A stretch of DNA of 49,628 bases from Planctomycetaceae bacterium (lineage in GTDB: Bacteria; Planctomycetota; Planctomycetia; Planctomycetales; Planctomycetaceae). Position numbers and translations under genes: made by a program. How positions within the stretch are numbered: the first letter of the stretch is position 1; each line of letters opens with the position of its first letter. Positions 41,695 to 49,491 of the stretch are shown here, in pieces. The notes under the pieces are model-generated. The model did no database searches, was not told the origin of the DNA, and saw only the letters and a program-made list of their open reading frames with translations. Where the stretch lies: the NCBI GenBank assembly GCA_021732995.1, contig JAKFWA010000052.1, forward strand, positions 1 to 49,628, written 5' to 3'.

Positions 41695-42384
41695 ATGCCA
41701 TTCCTGCGAAAGTACGTCGCCGCGACCGGGCTGGTTTATGTCCCGATCCGCAAGGCCGGTTCGCGCGACTTCGCGACGGGATCGGATTGGACGCCGGCGG
41801 CGGGCGACGTGAAGGTCAGCAACGGAGCGATCAGCGTCTCCAACATTTTCTATCTGCCGACCTATGCCAACGGGGCGTGGTGCTTCGACCTGAACGGCTC
41901 GACGTACTGGCCAGCGAACTGCGTCCAAGTCACGGTCATCGACTCGGCAACCAAAGCCGTCGAGGACACGTGCTTCATCGTCGAGAGCTACGGGCACGCC
42001 TCCGCGATCCGGAAAGTCGACTATGGCGACGCGTCCGCGTTCGGACTCTCCAAGCTCGCGAGCATTTACACCGCCGACATCAAGTTCACGCGCGACCAAG
42101 CTAACACGCAGGACGAATACACGGTCAGTTGGTATCGCGACGGGCTGCGTGTCTCCAGTGGCATCACGTCGCCGGTCCTGCGCATCGTCAACCGCAGCGC
42201 GGGAAGCGAACTCCGGGCCGGCTCGATGACTCAGATCGCGTCGACCGCCAACTACAAGTGGGACGAAGGCACCTACCGGGCCAGCCTGGGCGAGTCCCTC
42301 ATCATCACTGCGGAAGCCACCATCGACGGGGCGACGCGGCAGTATTCGCGAATCATCACGCGCGATTCCGTGCAATCGGTCTAA
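41695..42384 (+). CDS. Tail fibre/baseplate-like protein, second of a tandem pair
   Basis: Like its upstream neighbour this is 229 codons, and most conserved blocks recur: 'RDFATGSDWTPAAGDVKVS', 'NGAWCFDLNG', 'VTVIDSATKAVEDTCFIVES', 'YGHASAIRKVDYGDASAFGL' and 'EYTVSWYRDGLRVSSGITSP'. The surface loops differ most. The pair arose by tandem duplication and then diverged; different receptor or partner specificity is an inference. AAGGAGACC precedes the start. Confidence 0.65.
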   Translation: MPFLRKYVAATGLVYVPIRKAGSRDFATGSDWTPAAGDVKVSNGAISVSNIFYLPTYANGAWCFDLNGSTYWPANCVQVTVIDSATKAVEDTCFIVESYGHASAIRKVDYGDASAFGLSKLASIYTADIKFTRDQANTQDEYTVSWYRDGLRVSSGITSPVLRIVNRSAGSELRAGSMTQIASTANYKWDEGTYRASLGESLIITAEATIDGATRQYSRIITRDSVQSV

Positions 42385-42393
42385 GGAGTCACA

Positions 42394-44370
42394 ATGTCAC
42401 GCCGTCGCCTTGTGCCGATGATGCTGGTCCCGAACGCTGACGACGATCCGCTCGTCTGGGCGCGTTCGTCGCTGATGACCGGGCTGGTCGCGTCGTTCCG
42501 TTTCGAGAACGCGGCCGACATCGGGCACGACGACTTCAACTACATTCGGCTGGGTGTCGTCGGGTCAGTCACTCAGGCGACCGGGTTCAGCGGTCAAGCG
42601 GCCGTTTCGGCGGGTTCGGGCAACTCGCTCTATTACGATCACGCGTCACCCGGCGACGGGCAGCTCGGCACGGACCCGTCCGCCGGCTTGACGATCGCGG
42701 GGTGGTTCAAGTTCGGCACATCGACCGGAGCGGGTGCCGGGCGAACCGCATGGTTCATCGACAAGGCGAGCGCCGGCAGTAGTACCATCAAACCCCGGCT
42801 CGACTTCTCAAGCACGGGCGGAACGCACCTGCCTATCCTCAGCTTCACGAACTCCGGCAGCACCTACAAGACGATAACGCATTCCGCGATCGCTGACCCT
42901 GGCACGTGGCGGTTTCACTGCGTCCGCATCAAGAGCGGAGCCCAGCGGTATCGCATCAATACGACCGAGCTGACGCTCAGCGAAACCCTGACGAGCGAGT
43001 ATCACAAACAATACACGGTCGGGCTCGCGAGTGACTCCATCACCGCCGACAGTCTGCTGGTCTACAACCGCTTTTTGACCGACGACGAAGTCGACGCCCT
43101 CTATCGCGGCGGGCTCGGCCGGGACTTCGCGTTCGGCTGGGAACCTCCGCTGTCTCGCGTCACTAGCTCGGCCGACAGCTCCAGCGCCGTCACTTCGGCA
43201 ACGCTGACTCGAGTCACGGCCGTCGCCGATTCGACGACCGTCGTCACGCCGGCCTTCTTGTCGCGCGTCACCAGCTCGGCGGACAGCACGACGGGCGTCA
43301 GCGGTGCGTTCCTGGCACGCCTCACGGCGTCGGCCGATTCAACGGCCGTTGTCGCTGGTGCGTTCGTTTCACGCGTCACCGCCTCGGCCGATTCAACCGA
43401 CGGCGTCACGCCGGCGTTTCTGGCACGCCTCACGGCCGAAGCTGATTCAACGACCGTCTATTCGGTCGAGGTCGCGAACCTGCTTCGTGTCACGGCGTCG
43501 GCCGATAGCTCGGACGGTGTCGCGTCCGCGATGCTCTTCCGCGTCACCAGCTCGGCCGACAGTGAAAGCGGCGTCACGCCGGCATTGTTCGAGCGGATCA
43601 CGTCTGCAGCCGACTCGGTCAACATGCTGATCGGCGACCCGGCGTTCCTCGAACGCGTCACGGCCGTCGCGGACAGCACGCGCACCGCACGGTACGCACC
43701 CGGCACGCCGCGACCGGATCCGGACTTCCTGTTCGTCTTCCCGACGGAGGTCCGTTCGCAGTTCGGGACGTCGCGCGAGTTTCTCGAAGAGACCCACGCC
43801 CGGATTACAGCGACGCTCCGCGACGACAACGGCGACGACCTCAGTCTGACGGACTTCGACCTGGTACTGCTGACGATTCACAGCAAGCGGCCGTTCGCTT
43901 TTCTCAGGAAAACTACGAACGCGGCCGGGCTCATCGACCTGGTCGACGGGGAATTCTCCTGGCTGTTGCAGCCACGCGACACGGACCTGGTCGACGGCTC
44001 GAAAGTCGGAGCGACCGAAGGGCACGTCGCGACGTTCGAGTTCGCTCACGCGTCCGACCGCGTCGACGACCTGGTCGACCCGTTCTCGGTGACGTCGGGT
44101 TCCAGCGTCGTCACGGTGACGCATCCGGGCCACGGTCTCGAAGTTGGCGAGCATGTTTCGTTTGACGCGACCGACGAAGTCGGCGGGCTATCGCTCTCGG
44201 GCTTGTTCCTCGTGACGGAAGTCGTCGACGCGGACACGTTCCGCACTGCCGCGCACCAGAACGCGACCGCCACAGCGGCCGATGCCGGCGGTGCCGTCGT
44301 CGCCTACCTGCGGCCGTATTCCAACAAGTGGGTTCTCGACCACAGCGTGAAGCAAGCGGACCTGATGTAA
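42394..44370 (+). CDS. LamG-domain tail protein with ten 18-residue repeats
   Basis: This 658-residue protein has three parts. Residues 1-250 are a LamG/concanavalin-type sandwich ('TGLVASFRFENAADIGHDDF', 'LTIAGWFKFGTS', 'LLVYNRFLTDDEVDALYRG'), probably a carbohydrate-binding head. Residues 253-430 are ten tandem units of about 18 residues such as LSRVTSSADSTTGVSGAF. The remaining 225 residues hold a BppU-like beta domain ('TLRDDNGDDLSLTDFDLVLL') and a loop domain with 'HPGHGLEVGEHVSFDATDEV'. The likely role is a distal tail fibre: head, repetitive shaft, anchor. Confidence 0.72.
   Translation: MSRRRLVPMMLVPNADDDPLVWARSSLMTGLVASFRFENAADIGHDDFNYIRLGVVGSVTQATGFSGQAAVSAGSGNSLYYDHASPGDGQLGTDPSAGLTIAGWFKFGTSTGAGAGRTAWFIDKASAGSSTIKPRLDFSSTGGTHLPILSFTNSGSTYKTITHSAIADPGTWRFHCVRIKSGAQRYRINTTELTLSETLTSEYHKQYTVGLASDSITADSLLVYNRFLTDDEVDALYRGGLGRDFAFGWEPPLSRVTSSADSSSAVTSATLTRVTAVADSTTVVTPAFLSRVTSSADSTTGVSGAFLARLTASADSTAVVAGAFVSRVTASADSTDGVTPAFLARLTAEADSTTVYSVEVANLLRVTASADSSDGVASAMLFRVTSSADSESGVTPALFERITSAADSVNMLIGDPAFLERVTAVADSTRTARYAPGTPRPDPDFLFVFPTEVRSQFGTSREFLEETHARITATLRDDNGDDLSLTDFDLVLLTIHSKRPFAFLRKTTNAAGLIDLVDGEFSWLLQPRDTDLVDGSKVGATEGHVATFEFAHASDRVDDLVDPFSVTSGSSVVTVTHPGHGLEVGEHVSFDATDEVGGLSLSGLFLVTEVVDADTFRTAAHQNATATAADAGGAVVAYLRPYSNKWVLDHSVKQADLM
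43150..43686 (+). repeat. Ten tandem copies of a 54-nt (18-residue) coding repeat
   Basis: The consensus is L-x-R-V-T-x-S-A-D-S-T-x-x-V-T-P-A-F; the R-[VIL]-T-x-x-[AS]-D-S core is present in all ten. Copies 6 and 9 carry 2-residue insertions. The DNA of copies is related but not identical, so the array is old or under selection rather than freshly expanded. Confidence 0.8.
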
Positions 44371-44379
44371 GGGGCTTCG

Positions 44380-45267
44380 ATGTCAGTCATCAAAGTTGAA
44401 CGCAAAGACCACCCGAGCGGGCGTGACGACGCGGACTCCGACGAGCTGGTCCAGCGCTGGCGGATCTATGTCGACGATCCGGTCGACGCGCCAGCTCAGG
44501 CGCTGACCTACGGCGGGCTGCCGAAGCGGGGCGACGCCTACTCGGTCGCGTTGCCGCGTTTCCGCTGCATTGCCCGAGACGTCGATCGCATCTCTGAATC
44601 GCCGAAAGTGCTCATCGGGACTTACAAGTTCTCGACGAAGTACGACGCGGCGAAGATGGAAGCGAAGGAGCTGCAACCGCTCGACCGCCGGCCGCTCATC
44701 AGTTGGACCAGCCAGATTCACACCGTCGCCTGGCTCAGAGATCAGGTCACGAATGAGGTTCTCACGAACACCGTCGGCGACCACTTCGCGGGACTCACGC
44801 GGGAAGAGTCGCTGATCGCCTACGACGCCACGGTCAACACCGCGACGCAACCGGATTGGCTGATCGACGTCCTCGATTGCATCAACGACGCCGATGTCAC
44901 GATTCGCGGCCGGCTTTGGCCTGCCGAGTCGTTGAAGGTGGTCTCGGCCAGTTGCAGCGACCAGCTCTCGGAGATGGACCAGCTCTACTTCAAGGTCAAT
45001 GTGAAGCTGCTCGGCAACCGCGACGGCTGGAAAGGCAAGATCCTCAACGCGGGCTATCGGCAGCTCGTGAACGGAGCCCCGCAGCCCATTCAGATCGGTG
45101 GCGAAGACGTCAACGAGCCGCAGCTATTGGACGCTTCCAGCGCGCACATTAAGCCCTCGGACCTCGCGGCCGATCCGATCAACTTGCCGCACTGGATCGA
45201 GAAGTACCGCAACCGATTGGCCAGCTTCACGGCGCTCGGTCTCCCGCCGTTGCCTTTGTCGAGCTAG
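44380..45267 (+). CDS. Phage tail-module protein, unknown
   Basis: The 295-residue protein is not recognised. It begins 'VERKDHPSGRDDADSDELVQ' then 'RWRIYVDDPVDAPAQALTYG', and the C-terminal part has 'LYFKVNVKLLGNRDGWKGKI' and 'NLPHWIEKYRNRLASFTALG'. These look like alternate strands of a large beta domain, similar to distal-tail or baseplate hub proteins. AAGGGGC precedes the start. The function is inferred only from position. Confidence 0.6.
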   Translation: MSVIKVERKDHPSGRDDADSDELVQRWRIYVDDPVDAPAQALTYGGLPKRGDAYSVALPRFRCIARDVDRISESPKVLIGTYKFSTKYDAAKMEAKELQPLDRRPLISWTSQIHTVAWLRDQVTNEVLTNTVGDHFAGLTREESLIAYDATVNTATQPDWLIDVLDCINDADVTIRGRLWPAESLKVVSASCSDQLSEMDQLYFKVNVKLLGNRDGWKGKILNAGYRQLVNGAPQPIQIGGEDVNEPQLLDASSAHIKPSDLAADPINLPHWIEKYRNRLASFTALGLPPLPLSS

Positions 45268-45278
45268 GAGCTGATGCG

Positions 45279-46166
45279 ATGTCATTACTAGCGGCCAACG
45301 AAGGACGCGGCACCGCACTTTCCGAACTGGTGACGCAGTTTCAGGAGAACGGGAACCGGCTCGACGCGTCTCAACCGGGCGCACCAGCCGGGAAGAAAGC
45401 GGTCGGGGCGCTAGCGGTCGTTCGTATCCGCACGCCTTGGACGATCGCACGCAAAACCGACGACGCGGGAGCATCGGCGACGGCACTCGGCGAGCGACTC
45501 CAGCAAGGCGACGACGACGCGGACAACCCGCTCACGAATGCCGACTACAAGTTCGCGGTCAGCAGCTCGACACCGACGACAGTCGTCGTCAGCGACGACG
45601 CCGAAGACCTTCTTTACGAGGGGACGCAAATCGCTCTGTCGGGCACCAGCTCGGACGGCTGGTACACCGTCGCGGCCGTTAGCACGGCCAGCGGCTCGAC
45701 GACGATCACGGTCGTTGAACCGTTGCCGACGAACGCCGGCGGCGGGTTTGTCATCATTCCGCGAGCGGTCGGCCGCGTCGGCTCTTCGCGGTTGGTGACG
45801 GCCGTCTCGCGATCGCGGCACGACATCGCGATCGTCGCCAACGTCGGCGGCGAGTTCGTCATGCTCAACCGGCCGCGCTGCTGGGTCATCCTGTCCGGCA
45901 CGCTCGCGGCCGCGACCGTTGTTACTGTCGGATCCGCCAAACGGCTCCGGCCGGCGACGGTCGAGGCGACGATGCTCGTCGAACCTCCGAACGGCGACGC
46001 GAACCCGGACGACCTGCTGCTCAGCGACGAACCGCCGTTGCTGGTCGGCAACTACGACGAGCGAATGGTCCTCGCACCGAACACCGTCTGCGAAGTCGCT
46101 CTCGGTAGTCGCTTCTGGACGCCGGTTTGGGCCGGCTGCAATGTCAGCGCGTTAAGGATCGGTTGA
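45279..46166 (+). CDS. Phage tail-module protein, unknown
   Basis: This 295-residue protein starts with a basic/polar helix ('ALSELVTQFQENGNRLDASQ'), followed by a beta-rich body with 'GTQIALSGTSSDGWYTVAAV' and 'STASGSTTITVVEPLP'; this part resembles the small loop domain of the LamG-repeat protein upstream. The C-terminal half ('LLVGNYDERMVLAPNTVCEV') is unclassified. Its stop and the next start share one base (TGATG), so translation is coupled. Likely virion component. Confidence 0.6.
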   Translation: MSLLAANEGRGTALSELVTQFQENGNRLDASQPGAPAGKKAVGALAVVRIRTPWTIARKTDDAGASATALGERLQQGDDDADNPLTNADYKFAVSSSTPTTVVVSDDAEDLLYEGTQIALSGTSSDGWYTVAAVSTASGSTTITVVEPLPTNAGGGFVIIPRAVGRVGSSRLVTAVSRSRHDIAIVANVGGEFVMLNRPRCWVILSGTLAAATVVTVGSAKRLRPATVEATMLVEPPNGDANPDDLLLSDEPPLLVGNYDERMVLAPNTVCEVALGSRFWTPVWAGCNVSALRIG

Positions 46167-47950
46167 TGGGCCAGCTCCGCACCACATGTTGCGACGGCGG
46201 CAGCTCGGTTGAACCGCCGACGGGATGCACCGGGACCGAATACATTCCCGCGCATCCTTCGGAAGCGTCGCGCCGCCTGGCTCGCATCACGGGACCGATT
46301 CAGACGGCCGTGCTCACTGCCGGCTGCAGCCTCACGCCGTCGCTGAACTACGACGGCCTTGGTCGTTACCCGTTGTCCCTCTCCGTCACCAGCTCGCAGC
46401 CGCTTTGGACGGGTTTGTTGGTCGTCTGGTTCGACACGCCGGCCGACATCGACCCGCATGTCGTCGGCTCGATCAATTCTTGGCAAGCGACATCGTGGGT
46501 CAAACTGGCTCAGTCCGCCGGCTGGAACCTCGACGAGCTGCTGGTCGACGCGGATGAACGCTCTGGGCCGTGGCTGATCGCTGGCGCGGTGGTGGAACAA
46601 GCCGGCGACGTCTTCCTCGCGTCGCGCGTCGTCAATACGGAGCTGATCGTTCCGAAGCCGTGTTGCTGGGCGACGGCCGGAGGCGGTGGCGTCGACTCAG
46701 CCGACGAACCGTGTCGAGCGACACGGCGAGCATTCGCGGCCGATCTATCTTCACCGACCGAAGACGTCGTCGGTGGTAGCGGCAGCTTGTCACAGGACTC
46801 GTTCGGCAAGCTGCTCACCGACGGAACGGTCGACCGCGACAACCGGCCGGACTTCAACCTGGGCACGGCGTCGCATCCGATCACGCGATTCGGTTACGCG
46901 ATCGGCCTGACGTCGTGCCCTTGGGAGATCGCTGCCGAGCGTCACGGCGCGGAGGGGACCTGGTCGCTCCTCGGCCAGCTCGGGCCGATTTGCGGAACGC
47001 TGCTCAACTATGGGGCCGAGCCTTATCCCGCCGGCACCGTCGACGCGCCCGAACCGCTGGGCAATCTCGTCATCGACGAACTGCTCGACACCGTCCCGGC
47101 CGGCTGGCTGCCGATGAGCCTCAATGCAGACGATGACAGCGATCACGCGGAGGCGTCCGGGCCTGCGACCTGGTCAGCTCGCGACGGTGCGACGTTCGTC
47201 GAGAGTCTCTTCGGTGGTGAATACAACGGCGGCACGTTGTCGACGACGATCCCGATCGCGCGCGCTGACTGGCACGACGGAGCACGTCTCACGATCGAAT
47301 GGACGCACCGCCGCGTTCGCGATGCTGACCGTCGCTTTGCGTTGCCCGGAACGCCGGATCCGGAGGAGTACCGCGACCAGACGAACGGCGTCTTCGTCGG
47401 TGGTTTGTTCCGCTGGCTGATGCGTCACGAGAATGCGTCGCGGCTCGACGACGTCATTCTCGGCGACTCGTATCCGCGCTACGGCTGGACCGCGACGGGA
47501 CCAGTGCACCCTTTCGGCGGTCGGATTCTGCACAGCCGCCACTATGCGACCTGGCCGACTGAATGGGATTACGACACCGACGACGAACCTCCGCTGCCGG
47601 ACGCACTGACCTGGCAACTCGGCGGCGAGCTCGCCTTCGACGGCCGGCAGGAGAACTGTTTGCTGGTCGCGCCGAACGACGGCGATCGCGTGATACTGAC
47701 GCTCGACCTGGCCATCGTCGACCAGCTCAATGAATACACGCTCGACAACCTGACCGATCACATCGACGTCTGGCGGTGGACGCTCCGCAGTTGGATCAAC
47801 GGCCGTCTAATCACGCCGAGCCTGGCCGTCAGTGACAATGCCGGCGTCTTCTACGCTCCACCCCCGCTGACGTCGCTGCGGCTGGGCCTCTGCGCCTACC
47901 GCGGCGGCGGCTGGAAGGATCTTCGCGTATGGCTGCACAACCCGCCCTGA
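46166..47950 (+). CDS. Large distal tail protein, unknown
   Basis: The 594-residue protein is rich in Trp, Asp and beta strands: 'DGLGRYPLSLSVTSSQPLWT', 'TWSLLGQLGPICGTLLNYG', 'GGRILHSRHYATWPTEWDYD'. The N-terminus holds several cysteines (TTCCDGG and PTGCTG). No catalytic motif is obvious. It is the last large gene of the block, where receptor-binding proteins or depolymerases usually lie; such roles remain inference. I start it at ATG 46166, coupled to the preceding stop, rather than at an in-frame start 39 nt upstream. Confidence 0.65.
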   Translation: MGQLRTTCCDGGSSVEPPTGCTGTEYIPAHPSEASRRLARITGPIQTAVLTAGCSLTPSLNYDGLGRYPLSLSVTSSQPLWTGLLVVWFDTPADIDPHVVGSINSWQATSWVKLAQSAGWNLDELLVDADERSGPWLIAGAVVEQAGDVFLASRVVNTELIVPKPCCWATAGGGGVDSADEPCRATRRAFAADLSSPTEDVVGGSGSLSQDSFGKLLTDGTVDRDNRPDFNLGTASHPITRFGYAIGLTSCPWEIAAERHGAEGTWSLLGQLGPICGTLLNYGAEPYPAGTVDAPEPLGNLVIDELLDTVPAGWLPMSLNADDDSDHAEASGPATWSARDGATFVESLFGGEYNGGTLSTTIPIARADWHDGARLTIEWTHRRVRDADRRFALPGTPDPEEYRDQTNGVFVGGLFRWLMRHENASRLDDVILGDSYPRYGWTATGPVHPFGGRILHSRHYATWPTEWDYDTDDEPPLPDALTWQLGGELAFDGRQENCLLVAPNDGDRVILTLDLAIVDQLNEYTLDNLTDHIDVWRWTLRSWINGRLITPSLAVSDNAGVFYAPPPLTSLRLGLCAYRGGGWKDLRVWLHNPP

Positions 47951-48129
47951 ACGAAACCAACGCGTCTGGATGCCCCTTGCGTCCCGATGGCCGCTGCGAG
48001 GTCACCGGTCTGACGCCGCTGCTGTGCCCCAAGCACGGGCCGCACGCTCCACAACCCCGGCCAGAGGCCCCTGTGCCGTGCCCGCCGTGCCAACAAGCCC
48101 GCGAAGAGTACGAGAACCTCTACGGATAG
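47929..48129 (+). CDS. Small cysteine-rich protein ending the phage block
   Basis: This 66-residue protein overlaps the upstream gene by 22 nt and has GGAAGGAT before the start. It has 'GCPLRPDGRCEVTG', 'LCPKHGPH' and 'VPCPPCQQAREEYE': six cysteines and histidines that could bind one zinc, with a Pro-rich linker. Function unknown. The next 350 nt have no supported gene, so this marks the right edge of the cluster. Confidence 0.6.
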   Translation: MAAQPALNETNASGCPLRPDGRCEVTGLTPLLCPKHGPHAPQPRPEAPVPCPPCQQAREEYENLYG

Positions 48130-48479
48130 CTGCTGCGGAGAACGGGCGAAAAAACTCGACCGCTTCAGTTACGTATTCCGCTCGTTGACCCCGGAGCCGC
48201 CGTCAAACAAGAATTGGGGGTGATGGAAATCGCTGAAAGCGGTCGAGTTGTCCGGAATGAAGAGTTTTTGGCCCCAGTCGGCAATCCATTCCCGACTATC
48301 CGTGTTATCTGCATCCGCGGCTCATCCCTTGAGTCGATCACATTCGACCGACTCCGCCTCTGAAATTCGTACGCTGTGGTTGAATGCGGTTGTTCCCGCC
48401 AGCGCTGGCAGGTACATGCCGACTCTCTAGCCGCTGGACGTGCAAGGGCCACCGTACGGTTGATTGATGAGGAACTGAG
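48130..48479. other. 350-nt gap: 13-bp inverted repeat and a broken minus-strand ORF
   Basis: AACTCGACCGCTT (48153-48165) is repeated inverted as AAGCGGTCGAGTT (48237-48249). On the minus strand a frame from ATG 48417 to TAA 48169 reads like protein on both sides of an in-frame TGA at 48322-48324 ('MYLPALAGTTAFNHSVRI', later 'WIADWGQKLFIPDNSTAF' and 'FHHPQFLFDGGSGVNERN'). The inverted repeat overlaps its 3' end. A relic gene or decayed repeat is likely. Confidence 0.4.
48169..48417 (-). pseudogene. Possible pseudogene (82 codons, in-frame TGA)
   Basis: The frame has an internal TGA after 31 codons. Both halves have plausible amino-acid composition; the second half contains 'DWGQKLFIPDNSTAFSDFHH'. 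I recognise no family. There is no sign of a selenocysteine element, so a nonsense mutation in a dying gene is the simplest reading. A separate overlapping frame of 136 codons on the same strand exists and is judged a shadow. Confidence 0.3.
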
Positions 48480-48662
48480 ATGCGTATCGTCGCTGTGGTG
48501 ACGTTGTTCACCGTGTCCGCTTATTCGGTCATCGGATTTCGCGCCAGCTTTGAACCGGGTAGCGATCCCAACCACATCTTTAAGATCGTGTATGCGGTCG
48601 GAGGTCTGGGATGCGGACTCTTCGCGTCACTCATCGTTACCCGGCGACATTCTAACTCCTGA
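48480..48662 (+). CDS. Small two-helix membrane protein
   Basis: The 60-residue product has helices 'IVAVVTLFTVSAYSVIGF' (3-20) and 'IFKIVYAVGGLGCGLFASLI' (33-52), joined by a polar loop, and a basic C-terminus (VTRRHSNS). GATGAGGAACTG precedes the ATG. No family recognised. Composition and weaker GC bias fit host rather than phage. Confidence 0.55.
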   Translation: MRIVAVVTLFTVSAYSVIGFRASFEPGSDPNHIFKIVYAVGGLGCGLFASLIVTRRHSNS

Positions 48663-48838
48663 ACATCGCCCTGCCGGGGATCGCGGCTTGGTTTTATGTG
48701 CCAGTAGCACGGCAAAAGCCGCCCGCGTTCGAACGTATGCCCGCTGCTGTCTACCCTCGACAGGGGATGCAGCACCCCAAGCCGAGCAGTAACAGACAAC
48801 ACGTTGAACGCGGGACGGTGTCAGCGCGATCCAGGCTC

Positions 48839-49258
48839 CTACCACTGAGATTCAAGTCGCCGGTGAATCTCTTGAGCGAGTTCTTTACTTGACACTGGGC
48901 TGTTTGGCAGGGCGGACGTCTGCCATCCCCAATGATCACCGGCGATTCGCGTGGGATGAATCATCCATCTCGACACCAGCGTGGACGCATGGCTTCGCCC
49001 CAAGGCCAGACCCATCGCATCGTCCTGGCCTAAGGTGATCGAGACCGCTGCCGTCTGATCGAGCTGTTCGACATCTCGTTGCGGTGATTTGTAGCGTTTG
49101 AGCACGACGAACTGGCTGCCGATCAGGAAGATATGGTACGGCGCCGCCGGACCATGATCATCTCGCCGTAGCAGGCACCCGACCGCGCGCAGCTCGTTTG
49201 CGAGATCCAAATAGGCATCAGCGACTTCATCAACGCTGACTTGAACTGATTCATGCAT
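48839..49258 (-). CDS. Hypothetical protein
   Basis: This 139-residue protein is read from ATG 49258; the open frame continues to 49303 but the extra 15 residues are basic and unlike the rest. It is an alpha/beta protein with 'VSVDEVADAYLDLANELRAV', 'APYHIFLIGSQFVVLKRYKS' and 'AVSITLGQDDAMGLALG'; no motif of a known family is visible. It ends with a helix 'KELAQEIHRRLESQW'. It stands alone on the minus strand downstream of a terminator from the next gene. Confidence 0.55.
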   Translation of the reverse strand: MHESVQVSVDEVADAYLDLANELRAVGCLLRRDDHGPAAPYHIFLIGSQFVVLKRYKSPQRDVEQLDQTAAVSITLGQDDAMGLALGRSHASTLVSRWMIHPTRIAGDHWGWQTSALPNSPVSSKELAQEIHRRLESQW

Positions 49259-49422
49259 TCGTTTGGCCCTTGCAGGGCGACTAACCACTTGCCCTGAATG
49301 CATTTAGCTTAGATCACGGGCGGAAGGCGTGCGCGAACTTGTCGAAAAAGTGGTTCTGCATCGCCTTCGTCGAGCGGTTGCAAGGGCGACGATTCCACAG
49401 CGCAATCGAGCGGCAAAAGAGA

Positions 49423-49453
49423 AAGGCGAGCGGGTCGTTACCCCGCTCGCCTT
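49423..49453 (-). terminator. Rho-independent terminator for the minus-strand gene at the right edge
   Basis: AAGGCGAGCGGG (49423-49434) pairs perfectly with CCCGCTCGCCTT (49442-49453). Read on the minus strand the stem is followed by TCTCTTTTGCC, a T-rich stretch. It lies 38 nt past the stop of the lysine-rich gene. Confidence 0.75.
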
Positions 49454-49491
49454 GAGTGGATCATCGTTCAATTGGGCGCCATGTCGGCTCC

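Larger units (their letters stand above)
20765..48129 (+). mobile_element. HK97-type siphovirus-like cluster: defective prophage or GTA-like element
   Basis: About 27 kb of tightly packed genes: two on the minus strand, then some 37 on the plus strand with frequent 1-4 nt start/stop overlaps. Packaging, head, connector, tail, chaperone frameshift, tape measure and fibre genes are in canonical siphovirus order. I searched the translated frames for a tyrosine or serine recombinase, transposase, repressor, primase, helicase, polymerase and endolysin and saw none. No duplicated attachment core was found by eye. Outer limits are therefore set by the first and last phage-like genes and could be off by several hundred nt. 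Codon use looks more GC-rich than in the flanking genes. Confidence 0.85.

Noticed and set aside
43150-43686. CRISPR-like array or diversity-generating target
   Set aside because: The repeats are coding, in frame, contiguous without spacers, and there is no cas gene or reverse transcriptase nearby.
48322-48324. In-frame TGA as selenocysteine
   Set aside because: No recognisable selenoprotein family or SECIS-like context; a decayed gene is simpler.
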